A stretch of DNA of 64,000 nucleotides from NCBI RefSeq assembly GCF_017488845.2, contig NZ_CP083371.1, positions 806,001 through 870,000 on the forward strand, read 5' to 3'. Within the stretch, counting starts at the first letter, position 1, and every line of letters starts with the position of its first letter. The notes beneath the pieces are model-generated. The model did not search any database, was not told the DNA's origin, and saw only the letters and a list, made by a program, of their open reading frames with translations. The DNA comes from Ensifer canadensis (lineage in GTDB: Bacteria > Pseudomonadota > Alphaproteobacteria > Rhizobiales > Rhizobiaceae). This document shows, one piece after another, positions 1-10,176 of this stretch. The position numbers and the translations under genes are program-made.

Positions 1-498
1 GGTTGTCGGCTGTTGCAAGGTTTTTCGGACTGTTCCTCCAGGCCGAACGCAATTGATTCATTCTCGACAACGAGCACCCGTTCTCGGTTGCCTTGGACAA
101 ATGGCCTTGAGTTTCTCCAAGAGCGAACAACTGACTTCGGACGCGAATTCCCCGTTCAATGGAAGTCGGAGCGATTTTGAGAGGGATAACGCCCTTGTAC
201 CGAATGATCGCGAAGCCCTAATCGTCCGGACGCATTTTCGAGATCGCGCGCCTTGTGGCGGCGAGAGACAGCGGTTCAACGATGCTGGGTGTCGGTTCCG
301 ACGCAGCGACCAGCAGTGGATTAACCGCGGTATGCTTGTCGAGCCTATCTCGTCAGCCCGAACCTGCGCGCCTTCGCCCAGCACGTCGAGGTTGTCGAAC
401 GCAAAGTGTTCGTCAAGGATCGAAAGACAAGCGGAGGCCAAATCGGAGCCGTGATCGCGATGATTCCGTTTATATCAATGGCCGCCCTTCGCCTCAAT
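1..498. other. no supportable gene
   Basis: Open frames exist on both strands but none has a convincing ribosome binding site or recognisable family. The frame on the minus strand reads through to about position 58 and may be decayed coding sequence. The stretch lies just downstream of the glycosyltransferase that ends the minus-strand operon. Confidence 0.4.
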
Positions 499-2130
499 TT
501 AACTTGTCCCGAACATGATCTTGGACCGGCCGTCAAGAACAGCACCGTAGCGAATGCGATCTGCCCTGCCATTGGACGCTAGCACGCGCTCGGCAAGGGT
601 AATCCAGGTTGCGAGAGTTTCCTGGCCGAGCCAATGGATCGACAGGCAGTCGCCGGGCTCGAACCCGTCCACACGGGTCGTTTCGGCATCCTGCTCATCT
701 GCATCGTCGCGCCATAGCCATTGCATTCGACGGATGCTGAGGTGGGGAGCGTCAAGCGCACGCTCCAGCATCAGGTCGCGAAGGCCCTCGTCTTCGAGTA
801 GTTCGGCCAGCATCAGCAGCCAGGCGATTTCGACCGGATCGAGGCGGCCGAGTTCCGCGTCCGATTGGCCCTGAGCATTGCCTCTGCGGCTGAGCCAAAG
901 GGCCGCCTGGTTCAGGTCCCCCTCAAGAAGCGCGATGACACCCAGCAGGAGCCAGGGCTCGGCAACATGGCCGATCCAGTTGGTCAGATCGTTGAGAGCT
1001 GCCTTGGTTGATCCAAGGTCTTCTCCCGAGAGGATCGTGTCGCGCGCCGACCGCAGCACGGCGGACATCGGACTGTCGAAGATGACAGCGTCGGCAATCC
1101 ACGGCGTACCCGGATTTGCCCGGACATTTTCGAACGATCCGAATTTGCCCTGCTGCTGCACGATTTCGCCCGGCTGCAGCCGGATGCGGCATTCGAACCA
1201 GTCGAGCATGTGCGTCCAAAGTTGCCGGGTGTAGCGGCTATGGACAAGGTCGTGCCCTTGCTTGCAGATGTAGGAATAGAGGTCGGGGCTGCGGGAGACA
1301 GCATTGATCTTGATATAAAGTTCGCGGCCCGAGCCGAGCACGCAATTCTCAAGATCGACGAAGCCATATTCCTTCAAGGGCTCCGATTCCGGCGCGACGA
1401 GAATGGCGCCGGATGCGGGAATCTCCAGATGCTTGCGAACGACGTAGTCCATCCGTGTCGTGTCGGCGATGGAGAAATAGCTCTGCGAAATCAGCTGAGA
1501 GTATTTCTCGTCACGAACCTCGAAGGGGGCCTGATGGTTCTTGTCGTAGCCGGGATGCGTATACACCAAGGTCGGGAAGAGGCGTTGGATCTCTTCCGTC
1601 ACCTGCGCCCGCCAAGGGTAAAAGCTCGGGAAAAGATGCCCGCTGAAGACCGTGACGGGGATTATCTTGTCGAGTTTGTAGTCCTGGAAGACGGTTGGAT
1701 CTATGAATTTTGGCAGTATGAAAGAGGCGATCCGCAGCAGTTCCGGCATATGCTGGATTTGTTCGTTGCCGGTGCAGAAAACCGTGTCGATGCCGTAATT
1801 GTCGAGCATCTGCAGAATCAGCGGCCGCATGGGATCGTGCGGATCACAGTTGAGATACAGAGCGCGCGGCACATGCGGGTGTGCTTGTGCGTTGGCGATA
1901 TTCAACCGGTGCGGTCGGCCCCAATGCACGGAATCGAAGATCAGGAAATCGGGTTTCAGCTGTTCGTAGACCTCGGCAAAATCGAAATCCTGTTCGATGA
2001 CGCTGACATCACAATGCAACGCAAGCGTATGCACCCATTCATCGACGACATTTGCAAGCATAGGCGCGGTGTTCGGGTTCGGTCGTGGTCGTACGCAGAG
2101 AACCTTGCGGCGCGGTGCTGTCTCAGCCAT
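499..2130 (-). CDS. glycosyltransferase, CgeB/DUF3880-like
   Basis: A 543-residue protein, probably a cytoplasmic glycosyltransferase adding a sugar to a surface polysaccharide. The first ~330 residues look like the GT-B glycosyltransferases of the CgeB/DUF3880 type: a segment reading FLIFDSVHWG, then a nucleotide-sugar-domain-like part with IPASGAILVAPESEP, the pattern seen in Glyco_trans_1_2 C-terminal domains (PF13524). The last ~200 residues are helical and TPR-like (LLLGVIALLEGDLNQAALWL). It has no signal peptide. The ATG at 2130 is preceded by GGAGAG inside the end of the upstream gene, two bases away, so it is the last gene of the amino-sugar operon and probably uses that sugar. Family assignment is by pattern; donor and acceptor are unknown. 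Confidence 0.65.
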   Translation of the reverse strand: MAETAPRRKVLCVRPRPNPNTAPMLANVVDEWVHTLALHCDVSVIEQDFDFAEVYEQLKPDFLIFDSVHWGRPHRLNIANAQAHPHVPRALYLNCDPHDPMRPLILQMLDNYGIDTVFCTGNEQIQHMPELLRIASFILPKFIDPTVFQDYKLDKIIPVTVFSGHLFPSFYPWRAQVTEEIQRLFPTLVYTHPGYDKNHQAPFEVRDEKYSQLISQSYFSIADTTRMDYVVRKHLEIPASGAILVAPESEPLKEYGFVDLENCVLGSGRELYIKINAVSRSPDLYSYICKQGHDLVHSRYTRQLWTHMLDWFECRIRLQPGEIVQQQGKFGSFENVRANPGTPWIADAVIFDSPMSAVLRSARDTILSGEDLGSTKAALNDLTNWIGHVAEPWLLLGVIALLEGDLNQAALWLSRRGNAQGQSDAELGRLDPVEIAWLLMLAELLEDEGLRDLMLERALDAPHLSIRRMQWLWRDDADEQDAETTRVDGFEPGDCLSIHWLGQETLATWITLAERVLASNGRADRIRYGAVLDGRSKIMFGTS

Positions 2131-2132
2131 GG

Positions 2133-3248
2133 CTACTCTCCGTCGAAAAATGCAAGGACGGCGTCAATGACGCGTTGCTGCTGGTCGACGCGCATACCGG
2201 CAAACATCGGTAGCGACAGACCCTGGGATGCGAATTCTTCAGCGACAGGGAAGTTCGATTGCCCCGCAGCGATTTCGAGCAGGCACGGCTGCCGATGCAG
2301 CGGGATGGGGTAGTGCAGACCCGTCTGGATGCCGTGCCCATCGAGATAAGCCTTCAACGCGTCGCGACGTTCGGTGCGCACCACATAGAGGTGATAGACG
2401 TGATCGCCATGCACGATCTCTGGCAGCAACAACGGAGTTGCCGCAAGAGTGTCCTTGTAACGTGCCGCGATTGCGCGCCGTTGATCCGTCCAGGCGTCGA
2501 GGTGGCCGAGCTTGTGGCCAAGAACAAGCGCCTGGAGGCCGTCCATACGGTAGTTGTAGCCAATCCGCTCGTGCAGATACCGCTGTGACTGACCATGGTC
2601 TCGGAGCGCCCGCAGCGCCTTGGCATGCTCGTCGTCATTGGTGACGATGAGACCACCTTCGCCGGCGCCGCCGAGGTTCTTGCCGGGATAGAAGCTGAAG
2701 CAACCGAGATCGCCGATCGTCCCGAGGCTACGGCCGCCATGGCGCGCACCGATCGCCTGGGCGACATCCTCGATGACCGTCAGGTTGTGCCGGCGAGCAA
2801 ACGCCATCGTCGCCGTCATGTCGGCAGGCTGGCCGTAGAGATGCACCGGAATGATGGCTTTGACGCTGTCGTCGAGCCGGCGTTCGGCATCGGCAAGATC
2901 AATGGTGCCGGTGGCCGCTTCCACGTCGCAGAAGATCGGGATCGCACCTTCATAAAGAAGGCCCCAGACTGTGCCGATGAACGTATGGGCAGGCACGAGC
3001 ACCTTGTCGCCACGGCGAATTCCCGCGGCAATGACGGCGAGATGCAGAGCGGCGCTGCCGCTGCTGACAGCCACGGCATGTCGCGCACCCAGATAGTCGG
3101 CGATGCTTTTTTCGAACTCGGTGGCCCATGGCCCCAGGCAAAAGGCGTTTGCCTCAAACAGCCGTTCGACGTCGGGCATGACGTCGGCACGGATCTGGTT
3201 CCACTGGATTGACAGATCGACGAAAGGTACTGTGGCGTGCGCGTTCAT
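2133..3248 (-). CDS. DegT/DnrJ/EryC1/StrS sugar aminotransferase
   Basis: A 371-residue PLP-dependent aminotransferase of the nucleotide-sugar class, normal length for the family. The active-site lysine sits in [14 protein letters not shown], and the PLP-binding aspartate is probably the one in [15 protein letters not shown]. It probably transfers an amino group from glutamate to a keto group on a nucleotide-activated hexose; similarity to WbpE/FdtB-type 3-aminotransferases is inferred. Its ATG at 3248 overlaps the stop of the acyltransferase gene by four bases (ATGA), so the two are likely translationally coupled. It is one of two DegT enzymes in this operon, only about 500 bases from the other. 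Confidence 0.85.
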   Translation of the reverse strand: MNAHATVPFVDLSIQWNQIRADVMPDVERLFEANAFCLGPWATEFEKSIADYLGARHAVAVSSGSAALHLAVIAAGIRRGDKVLVPAHTFIGTVWGLLYEGAIPIFCDVEAATGTIDLADAERRLDDSVKAIIPVHLYGQPADMTATMAFARRHNLTVIEDVAQAIGARHGGRSLGTIGDLGCFSFYPGKNLGGAGEGGLIVTNDDEHAKALRALRDHGQSQRYLHERIGYNYRMDGLQALVLGHKLGHLDAWTDQRRAIAARYKDTLAATPLLLPEIVHGDHVYHLYVVRTERRDALKAYLDGHGIQTGLHYPIPLHRQPCLLEIAAGQSNFPVAEEFASQGLSLPMFAGMRVDQQQRVIDAVLAFFDGE

Positions 3249-3736
3249 GCGGGTGTCCGTTGCGAAGGGGAAGTTGAGCCGACGATGCGGGCGGGGTTGC
3301 CGGCGACGATTGCGTGGTCCGGGACGCTGCGCGTCACGACGGCACCCGCGGCCACCAAGGCGTATTGACCTATGACGAGGTCGGGCAGGATCGTTGCGTT
3401 GCTGCCGATCGAGGCCCCTTTGGAAACGCGTGTCGGCAGGCAGGTCCAGTCGGCTGCCGATTGCAGGCTGCCGTCGTCATTGATTGCACGCGGATATCGG
3501 TCGTTGGTGAACATCACGCCATGACCGACGAAGACGCCGTCTTCGATGGTGACGCCTGAGCAGATGAAGCAATGCGACTGGATCTTGCAGTTTGCACCGA
3601 TCTCGACGTCGGATTGAATCTCGACGAAAGTGCCGACTCGTGTGCCATCTCCGATCTTGCAGCCATAGAGATTGGCCAGATCCGGATGGTAGATGACGAC
3701 GTTTTCACCCAGGACAACAGTGTCGGCGACCGGCAT
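3245..3736 (-). CDS. left-handed beta-helix acyltransferase, WbpD/WlbB-like
   Basis: A 163-residue protein built of imperfect hexapeptide repeats ([47 protein letters not shown]), the left-handed beta-helix of acyl-CoA-dependent sugar N-acyltransferases. The extended loop with [11 protein letters not shown] after VMFTND resembles WbpD/WlbB, which acetylate the 3-amino group of UDP-2-acetamido-3-amino sugars. I chose the ATG at 3736, which overlaps the upstream stop by one base (TGATG), over a TTG one codon earlier. Next to two aminotransferases, it probably acetylates the amino group they make. Substrate is inference. Confidence 0.8.
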   Translation of the reverse strand: MPVADTVVLGENVVIYHPDLANLYGCKIGDGTRVGTFVEIQSDVEIGANCKIQSHCFICSGVTIEDGVFVGHGVMFTNDRYPRAINDDGSLQSAADWTCLPTRVSKGASIGSNATILPDLVIGQYALVAAGAVVTRSVPDHAIVAGNPARIVGSTSPSQRTPA

Positions 3737-4884
3737 CAATTCAATCCTTGCGCGGAGAGCGACGTCTTTAGACCGTCGACCACGATGTCTTGCTCGGTTT
3801 CCGTCATGCCGTTGAACAACGGAAGGATCAGATGGGTGCGGCTAACCATCTCCGATCGCTCCAACCCGCCGTGGCGAGCGTTTTGCCAAGGCTTTTCGAG
3901 ATGGCTCGACATGATCGCGCGGCGGGTCGCTATGCCCTTGTCCAGCATGGATTGCATGACGCCGTCGCGGTTCGCCGTCTCAGGCAGGCCAACACAGTAG
4001 CTCTGCCAGTTCGAGCGCGCCCAACCGGGTTCGGCCGGCACAGCGACTTCGCCGATTTCACTGAATTGCTCCGCATAGCGTCGCGCCAGGGTACGGCGCT
4101 CGGCAACGATGCTGTCCAGTCGCTTCAACTGTTCGCGGCCGACGGCCGCCTGCATGTCGGTCATGCGGTAGTTGAAGCCGGATTCGTCGTAAGTTTCGGT
4201 CACGACGCGGTTGGACTTATGACGGGCAAGATCCGAAACGCTCATGCCGTGCTGGCGAAGCAGGCGGCAGCGTGCGTCGATTTCGGGATCATTCGTCGTT
4301 ATCATTCCGCCTTCCCCCGTGGTGAGGATCTTGCGGGGATGGAAGGAGAAGCAGGCGACATCGGAGAACGTGCCGCCGAGCTTGGTCCAGGTGCCGTTGG
4401 CCTGGATTTCCGCTCCGCTCGCACAGGCCGCGTCCTCAACCACCCGCAGGCCGTGGGCGCGGGCGACTTCGCATATCGCGGGAAGGTCGCAGGGCATGCC
4501 GATCTGGTCGACGCACAGCACTGCCTTCGTGCGCGGCGTGATGAGGGCTGCGATTGCGTTCGGATCGATGTTGAAACCATCAGGACCGATATCGGCAAAC
4601 ACCGGCGTTGCACCGCACATGTGAATGGAGTTGGCCGTGGCGATGAAGCTGTGGCTGACGGTGATGACTTCGTCGCCCGGACCGACGCCAACGGCCAGCA
4701 GCGCCAGATGCAGGGCAGTCGTGCAGTTCGACACCGCACAAGCATGTGCAGCGCCTGTCATGGCTGCAAACTCGTTTTCGAAAGCAAGAACCTGCGGGCC
4801 CTGAGTCAGCCATCCGGAGGCAATGACCGCGGCAACAGCGTCAGCCTCAGCCTGGCCGACAAGAGGACGCATCAGTGGGATCAT
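3736..4884 (-). CDS. second DegT/DnrJ/EryC1/StrS aminotransferase
   Basis: A 382-residue PLP-dependent sugar aminotransferase. [15 protein letters not shown] carries the catalytic lysine (HPRK, the ArnB/PglE style), [13 protein letters not shown] the PLP-binding aspartate, and [13 protein letters not shown] the usual C-terminal signature. The frame is open to 4926, but the ATG at 4884 overlaps the stop of the preceding epimerase (ATGA) and gives the family N-terminus [10 protein letters not shown], so that start is preferred. It differs clearly from the neighbouring aminotransferase, so it is not a recent duplicate. Two amination steps, or two alternative products, are implied. Confidence 0.85.
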   Translation of the reverse strand: MIPLMRPLVGQAEADAVAAVIASGWLTQGPQVLAFENEFAAMTGAAHACAVSNCTTALHLALLAVGVGPGDEVITVSHSFIATANSIHMCGATPVFADIGPDGFNIDPNAIAALITPRTKAVLCVDQIGMPCDLPAICEVARAHGLRVVEDAACASGAEIQANGTWTKLGGTFSDVACFSFHPRKILTTGEGGMITTNDPEIDARCRLLRQHGMSVSDLARHKSNRVVTETYDESGFNYRMTDMQAAVGREQLKRLDSIVAERRTLARRYAEQFSEIGEVAVPAEPGWARSNWQSYCVGLPETANRDGVMQSMLDKGIATRRAIMSSHLEKPWQNARHGGLERSEMVSRTHLILPLFNGMTETEQDIVVDGLKTSLSAQGLN

Positions 4885-5894
4885 TGCGCTGCCTCCATCG
4901 AGAGTGCGCGTTCCTGCTGCCACCACTCGACAAGGTCGGAAAGTCCCTGCTCGAGGCTGATCGTCGCTTCGAAGCTGAGCTGCTCCTTTGCCTTGCTCGG
5001 GTCGGCAAGGCGTCGCTCGACCGGATTGACGCTTCGAGCCGGCATATATTCGATCGACAGGTCTGGCCGTCCCATCGTCTTCAGCAGCGCATCGGCGAGT
5101 TGCTTGAGCGACACTTCTTCGCCCGAGGCAACGTTATAGACCTGGTCGGATGCCGGGGAGAGCGCCGCTGCGATATTGGCCCGTGCGACGTCTCGGACAT
5201 CGATGAAGTCCATCGTCTGCAGGCCGTCGCCGAAGATGATCGGTGCCTGTCCGGCGGCGATGCGCTCCATCCAGCGAATAAGCACTTCGGTGTAGCGGCC
5301 GTGGATATCCATGCGCGTGCCGTAGACGTTGAAGTAGCGCAGGGCGCAGTAGTTGAGGCCGAACATGTCGTTGAACGAACGAAGCAGGCTTTCGTTGAGA
5401 AGCTTAAGTCCACCATAGAGCGTCCGGTCAGCATAGGGCGCTGCCGCTTCGGTTGTCGGGAACTCCGGGGCAAGCCCGTAGATCGAGGCCGAAGAGGCGG
5501 CGATGAGCTTTTCGACACGGTGCTTCACGCAGGACTCGATCAGATCGAATGTCGATTGCCCCATCACTTCGAAAGCATGACGTGGCTCGGCTGCACAATG
5601 GGTGATGCGAAGTGCTGCCTGATGGAAGACGACGTCGCTGTTGCCGATCAAGCCGTCGAGCAGGTCACGATCGCGGATATCCGCGTTGATGACTTCGAGG
5701 CGATCGGGGTGGGCGACCGCTGCCAAATTGGCGAGCCTGCCGCGCACCATGTTGTCGATGACGACAACCTTTGCGACGTCTTGCTGCATCAGCTGATCGA
5801 CGATGTGCGAGCCGACAAAGCCGGCTCCTCCCGTTACCAGGATGCGCTTGCCTTTGAGCGCGTTGACGGTCTCGGACGATGATGTCTTCTGCAT
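4881..5894 (-). CDS. NAD-dependent epimerase/dehydratase (extended SDR)
   Basis: A 337-residue extended short-chain dehydrogenase, most like UDP-glucose or UDP-GlcNAc 4-epimerases. The N-terminal Rossmann motif is [15 protein letters not shown]. The catalytic serine region is AASSASIYG, and YGGLK supplies the Tyr and Lys of the YxxxK dyad. [12 protein letters not shown] is the substrate-binding signature. It follows the Gfo/Idh gene by four bases and overlaps the next gene by four, so all are one transcript. A dehydratase role cannot be excluded, because the two families share these motifs. Confidence 0.85.
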   Translation of the reverse strand: MQKTSSSETVNALKGKRILVTGGAGFVGSHIVDQLMQQDVAKVVVIDNMVRGRLANLAAVAHPDRLEVINADIRDRDLLDGLIGNSDVVFHQAALRITHCAAEPRHAFEVMGQSTFDLIESCVKHRVEKLIAASSASIYGLAPEFPTTEAAAPYADRTLYGGLKLLNESLLRSFNDMFGLNYCALRYFNVYGTRMDIHGRYTEVLIRWMERIAAGQAPIIFGDGLQTMDFIDVRDVARANIAAALSPASDQVYNVASGEEVSLKQLADALLKTMGRPDLSIEYMPARSVNPVERRLADPSKAKEQLSFEATISLEQGLSDLVEWWQQERALSMEAAQ

Positions 5895-5898
5895 TGGT

Positions 5899-6939
5899 TT
5901 ATTCCGCGGCTACAGCGTTGATTGAGACGGGCATGAACCCACGGACGCGCCGAAGGCTAAGGTCAAGTGCGGCTTGCGCGCGCTCCAGGGTGCGCACGAC
6001 GCGCAGGCCAAGGCGCCCGTCTGTCTTGCAGGTGACCTGTTTGGTGATGGATTGCCGGAAGTGTTCGATGACATCGACGAGCGGCTCGGATGTGGCTAGC
6101 CGCGGCGAAGACACCGATCCAATCCGGTAGTTCGGCAGGATGAGATCCCGTTCCTGCTTCGAATGGAACGTGATGCCGGAATCGTAGATCTTCAGCGGCT
6201 CGTCGCGGTTGAGATCGTCCCAGACGACCATCTGCTCGCTGCCACCGATCGCCACGCGGCGAAGCTTTACCGGCGACATCCAGCTCAGATTGAGATGGGC
6301 AACCATCGAATTGGGATAGTGCAGCGTCAGGTAGCTGATGTCAGGTGAACCCTGATTGACGTGGCAGTAACCTGTTGCCTCCACGTCAACCGGCTCGATG
6401 CCGAAGAGGAAATCGAGGATCGACAGATCGTGCGGGGCAAGGTCCCAGAGGACGTTCACATCGGGCTGGAAGAGCCCGAGATTGATGCGCTGGGAATCGA
6501 AATAGGAAACGTGGCCGAGCGCGCCTGAGTGCACGAGGTCCGCCAGTTTAAGGACCGCAGGATGGAAGAGGAAGGTGTGGTCGACCATTAGGGTCAGCCC
6601 GTAGGCCTCGGCGCGTGCGACAAGGTCGCTCGCCTCGGCGCTGGACGCGCACATCGGCTTTTCGACCATGACATGCTTGCGGGCATCAAGAGCCGCACGC
6701 GCCAGGTCGTAATGCGACGACACCGGCGTCGCGATAACGACGGCATCGATCGTCGGATCGGCCATGACGGCGCTGGCATCGGCGTGAACGACGATCTGCG
6801 GGTGCGATTGGCGAAGCTTGTCTGCGAGTTCCGGTTTCGGATCGACGACGGCGGCGAGTTCAATGCCAGGGTTGCTCGATAGCACCCGAAAAAGATTCCG
6901 CCCCCAATACCCCATCCCGCAAAGTGCGACCCTGATCAT
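5899..6939 (-). CDS. Gfo/Idh/MocA family oxidoreductase, WlbA/WbpB-like
   Basis: A 346-residue NAD(P)-dependent oxidoreductase. The N-terminal Rossmann motif is GMGYWGRNLFRVL, and VEKPMCASS is the conserved EKP of the family. WDLAPHDLSILDFLFG, with its conserved His, is typical of the WlbA/WbpB group that oxidises C3 of UDP-N-acetylhexosaminuronic acids. The frame is open further upstream, but the ATG at 6939 has GAGAGG at the right distance and begins directly with the Rossmann fold. It heads the operon. Together with the aminotransferases and acyltransferase it gives the oxidation-transamination-acetylation trio for a 3-acetamido sugar; the exact sugar is inference. Confidence 0.8.
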   Translation of the reverse strand: MIRVALCGMGYWGRNLFRVLSSNPGIELAAVVDPKPELADKLRQSHPQIVVHADASAVMADPTIDAVVIATPVSSHYDLARAALDARKHVMVEKPMCASSAEASDLVARAEAYGLTLMVDHTFLFHPAVLKLADLVHSGALGHVSYFDSQRINLGLFQPDVNVLWDLAPHDLSILDFLFGIEPVDVEATGYCHVNQGSPDISYLTLHYPNSMVAHLNLSWMSPVKLRRVAIGGSEQMVVWDDLNRDEPLKIYDSGITFHSKQERDLILPNYRIGSVSSPRLATSEPLVDVIEHFRQSITKQVTCKTDGRLGLRVVRTLERAQAALDLSLRRVRGFMPVSINAVAAE

Positions 6940-7155
6940 GCTGATTCCTCTCAAGCAACCGCGTAGGTTCATATTGCGAGGAAAGCTTGCTTGGGCCTGA
7001 CGTGGGTAGGGCCGATGTGATGGCTTGCCATGCTGGCGGGCAAGGCTGCAACGTGCCAATGCGCATCATCCGAGCGCAGTTTTGGACGTGCTGTATTCGC
7101 GCAGAGGGGCAGGACCAGCGCCTACACTTGGAGCGGGCAATAGCCTATCGGGCGC

Positions 7156-7860
7156 TTAGCTCTTTTGGCTTGCCAGCTGTGCCTCCAACGCAGCGACGCG
7201 TTCTTCCAGTTTTTTTAGAGACCGCGGGCCACTCAGAACTTCATCATCGGCGACATCTCGGTCAACGAAGGTGAGGGGGGAAATAATCACCCTGTCTCCT
7301 ATCGTTACGCCCGGTGCTATGACGGAGGGCCCCGCTATGAAGCAGTTGCTGCCGATGCTCGTACGCCGATAGGCAATCTTGTCGCGGGATGATCCCGTTT
7401 CACCGCTGGTGGCCTGTCGATGACTGGTATGGCTCCAGACCATGACGCCAAGCCCGATTTGGGTATTGTCTCCTATCTCCAGACCGCCTTGGGCATCGAG
7501 TACGGCGCCTTCCCCGATCCAGACATTTTGCCCGCATTCGAATTTTTCAGGGGCCAAGATTTTCGCACGTTCGCGGATCCTGCAACCATTGGGCAATCCG
7601 AGAAACTGCGCGCGTTCGCGATCCGTCATCAGTTCCGTCGCGTGGTAATTCAGAATCTGCGCGCGAAGTCGCGCGTCGTCGCTGCTGAAGACATCCACAC
7701 CGGATGGACCTGGTGGTTTTGACGGCGTCGCCATGAGTGGCAGCAATTGTTCGAGCAGAGCGCGGGAGGCGTCGTCTCCCAATTGTGGGATTAAGTGGAG
7801 AAGGTCGTCCACTGGCCTGCTGAGCAAGGCGGCAAGGTCGTCGAGAACTTGGTTCGGCAT
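7156..7860 (-). CDS. hexapeptide-repeat acyltransferase-like protein
   Basis: A 234-residue protein. Residues 1-85 are helical, and about 90-215 form hexapeptide beta-helix repeats (IRERAKILAPEKFECGQNVWIGEGAVLDAQ, given here as residues 93 onward in part: IGEGAVLDAQGGLEIGDN). A second run reads APGVTIGDRVIISPL. The C-terminal ~30 residues (LKKLEERVAALEAQLA) should form a coiled coil, as in trimeric O-acetyltransferases. The ATG at 7860 is chosen because the longer frame is rich in unlikely N-terminal residues, but its ribosome binding site is poor. It lies upstream of the amino-sugar operon on the same strand, separated by ~215 bases, so it may acetylate the same polysaccharide. Confidence 0.65.
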   Translation of the reverse strand: MPNQVLDDLAALLSRPVDDLLHLIPQLGDDASRALLEQLLPLMATPSKPPGPSGVDVFSSDDARLRAQILNYHATELMTDRERAQFLGLPNGCRIRERAKILAPEKFECGQNVWIGEGAVLDAQGGLEIGDNTQIGLGVMVWSHTSHRQATSGETGSSRDKIAYRRTSIGSNCFIAGPSVIAPGVTIGDRVIISPLTFVDRDVADDEVLSGPRSLKKLEERVAALEAQLASQKS

Positions 7861-8188
7861 CGTGGCTTTCGCGGCATTTCGTGTTGGAGTCGGCAGACAG
7901 CATTGATATCGCATGAGGGCGTTCTGCCAAATGATTTGACGGGACATCTCACGAAAACTTCTCGGGTATTGACGGTGTCGGCGCATCGACGCCAACTGGT
8001 CGACGGCGGTTGGGATGGCGAAGCCGAGTGGCTCGAGGGCTATTGGGCCTTGGAAGCGCTCGCGCGGATCCGGATTTCCTCGCCATCGTCGAACGCCAGC
8101 TGCACGCTACGGCCGAGTGACGACAGGGCCGGCCGCGCTCCAGCAGGCGCTCGGCCGGTATCAAACCGGAAAAAGGAGCAGCAGCAGA

Positions 8189-8646
8189 ATGCCAGATGAA
8201 CCGGCGCCGGAGATCATCTTTCAGCGGTTCGCGCGTGCGGACCTCGGAACCTATCGCTCCTGGTTCGCGGACGCTGAGATCAGCCGTTTCCTCTCCTACC
8301 GACCGATGACTGGTTCGCGCATGTAAAAGAGAGCGACAACGCGCAGTGCTGGGTTGCGGCCGAGCCTGGAGGGGCAATGCTAGCCGAAATCCAGGTGGAC
8401 CGCGATGAGGATGGCGTCGGCCACATCGAGTTGGCCGTGCGGCCGGATTTAAGAGGGAAGGGCTACGGTAAAGGCAGCCTGCTTGCGTTCTTGAGTGGAC
8501 CAGCGCGCGCTTTCGCCGAGCTTCATGCCCACATCGAGATCGACAATGCGGCAAGCCTAGCCTGTTTCCAACGATGCGGCTTCGTCGAGGCCGCGCAGCA
8601 GGATGACGACGAGTTTTGCCTGTTGGTCTGGTGTCCCGAAGCCTAA
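8189..8646 (+). pseudogene. GNAT acetyltransferase, frameshifted
   Basis: An N-acetyltransferase of the GNAT fold split over two frames. The first part starts with an ATG at 8189 behind AAGGAG and runs in frame to about 8300 (FQRFARADLGTYRSWF, then ISRFLSY). The reading continues in another frame from about 8304 (DDWFAHVKESDNAQCW), through LAVRPDLRGKGYGKGSL, the acetyl-CoA-binding signature, to the stop at 8646. One net base gained or lost near 8300 restores a single ~150-residue protein. Either this is a recent pseudogene or a base error in the assembly. It has no operon partner. Confidence 0.7.
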
Positions 8647-8784
8647 AGCCCGTCGCGATATTTCAGAATTGCTTACAGTGCGTTAAGCTCTTGCTTTTGC
8701 GCATTCGTTGTCGCAAAACCACGGCTCGCTTTTGCGCAGCTAGCACCGACCGCCTTGGCGGCGGCCGGTGAAATCACGTTTGGC

Positions 8785-9561
8785 CTACTTCATCGTATAG
8801 ACATCGATGGCGAAGTACTTGTCGTTGATCTTCTTGTAGGTGCCGTCGGCGCGGATTTCGTCGAGCGCCTTGTTGAGCTTCTCGCGCAGGTCGTTGTCGT
8901 CCTGGCGCACGGCTATGCCAACGCCGTCGCCGACGAACTTCTTGTCGGTGATCGGTTCGCCGATGATTTCGCAGCAAGCCTTGCCGTCGTCGTTCTTCGT
9001 CACCCAATCCAGGAGCGGCAGCATGTCACCGACCTGCAGATCAAGGCGGCCGTTGACCATGTCGAGATTGGCTTCATCCTGGGTCGGATAGAGCTTTATC
9101 TCGGCGTCCGGATAGGTGGCGGCGATAAAATCGGCCTGCGTGGTGCCCGACTGGGCGCCGATCACCTTGCCCTTGAGGGCCTCATTGGTAAACGTGGTGA
9201 TGCCAGCGCCCTTCGGCGCCACATGCGTCATGGCCGCAAGATAGTAGGGATTGGTGAAGGCGACCTGCTTCTTGCGTTCCTCGGTGATGAACATCGACGC
9301 GATGATGAGGTCGTATTTCTTGGCTAGTAGACCGGGGATAATGCCGTCCCAATCCTGCGCGACAACCTCGCAGTCGGCCTTCATGCGCTCGCAAAGCGCC
9401 AGCCCGATATCGACATCGAAGCCACCGATCTTGCCGGCGGAATCGACGAAGTTGAAGGGCGGATAGGCGCCTTCGGTGCCGATCTTGATCTTGTCAGCGG
9501 CTGTCGCCGCCGTTGCCGTCGCCATGACAGCCAGCATCATTGCTGCAATCTGTTTCTTCAT
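8785..9561 (-). CDS. polar amino-acid ABC transporter, periplasmic binding protein
   Basis: A 258-residue secreted binding protein of the lysine/arginine/ornithine or histidine family (SBP_bac_3). A signal peptide ends near ATAATAADK. The mature protein begins with the family pattern IGTEGAYPPFNFVD and continues with GFDVDIGLALCERM. RLDLQVGDMLPLLDW and the GDGVGIAVRQDD region near the C-terminus are also typical. The ATG at 9561 has AAGGGG upstream. No permease or ATPase gene is adjacent, so it is an orphan here and must pair with a transporter elsewhere, or it may serve as a sensor. Confidence 0.85.
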   Translation of the reverse strand: MKKQIAAMMLAVMATATAATAADKIKIGTEGAYPPFNFVDSAGKIGGFDVDIGLALCERMKADCEVVAQDWDGIIPGLLAKKYDLIIASMFITEERKKQVAFTNPYYLAAMTHVAPKGAGITTFTNEALKGKVIGAQSGTTQADFIAATYPDAEIKLYPTQDEANLDMVNGRLDLQVGDMLPLLDWVTKNDDGKACCEIIGEPITDKKFVGDGVGIAVRQDDNDLREKLNKALDEIRADGTYKKINDKYFAIDVYTMK

Positions 9562-9691
9562 CCGTGTTCCCCTTGTTAGCGCATCATTCTTGATGCTTCC
9601 GGGAGAACACTAAGTCCGGTCCGCCTATAAGCGAAATAGATAGGCGCGATAATCGGTATTGTTTCGATTGATCATGACCGCCATCGGACGA

Positions 9692-10087
9692 TCACTTGTA
9701 CCGACCGTGGCGCTGCAGGACCTCGATCTTGTAGCCATCCGGATCGATGATGAAGAAGAACCGCGCCAGAAGTGCGCCGTCTCGATTGAACTCGACGATC
9801 TTGTTCGGACCAAGCCCCGCATCGGTCAATCGCTTGTGCTCGCTGTCGAGATCGCTCACCGATAAAGCGAGGTGACCGTAGCCATCGCCGAGCGCATAGG
9901 GCTCGGTTCGATCCTTGTTGATTGTCAGCTCGAGCTCGAACTCGCTCTCTTCATTGCTGAGATAAACAAGCGTGAAGGTTTCGAAATCGAGCCGCTCGGC
10001 TACGGAAAGCCCGAATGCCACTCTGTAAAAATCCAGGGACCTCTGCTCGTCGAGCACCCGGATCATCGAATGGATTGCTTTGGCCAA
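9692..10087 (-). CDS. gloA: glyoxalase I / VOC-family protein
   Basis: A 131-residue single-domain VOC protein matching lactoylglutathione lyase in length and pattern: an early His (IHSMIRV), Glu in ESEFELELT, His in GDGYGHLALSV, and Glu in DGYKIEVLQRH, the four metal-ligand positions of GloA. It would convert the methylglyoxal-glutathione hemithioacetal to S-lactoylglutathione in the cytoplasm. The start is TTG at 10087, supported by a strong AAGGAGG nine bases upstream. There is no good ATG alternative, because the next Met would remove the first ligand. Other VOC dioxygenase-like functions are less likely. Confidence 0.75.
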   Translation of the reverse strand: MAKAIHSMIRVLDEQRSLDFYRVAFGLSVAERLDFETFTLVYLSNEESEFELELTINKDRTEPYALGDGYGHLALSVSDLDSEHKRLTDAGLGPNKIVEFNRDGALLARFFFIIDPDGYKIEVLQRHGRYK

Positions 10088-10176
10088 GTGAGCCTCCTTC
10101 AGCTTTGAGACGCGTGCGAGGTATCAGAGGACGGAGAAGGATGGAACACCCTTCCTCTCCAATCGCATGCTAACGG

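Noticed and set aside
1210..2313. 367-codon plus-strand open frame over the glycosyltransferase gene
   Set aside because: Antisense shadow of a GC-rich gene; no ribosome binding site and no domain, while the minus strand gives a coherent protein.
3790..5139. 449-codon plus-strand open frame
   Set aside because: Runs antisense across the second aminotransferase and epimerase, which have catalytic motifs and coupled starts.
8745..8770. GC-rich inverted repeat after the amino-acid binding protein as terminator
   Set aside because: It can form a stem but is not followed by a T-run on the minus strand; left unlisted.
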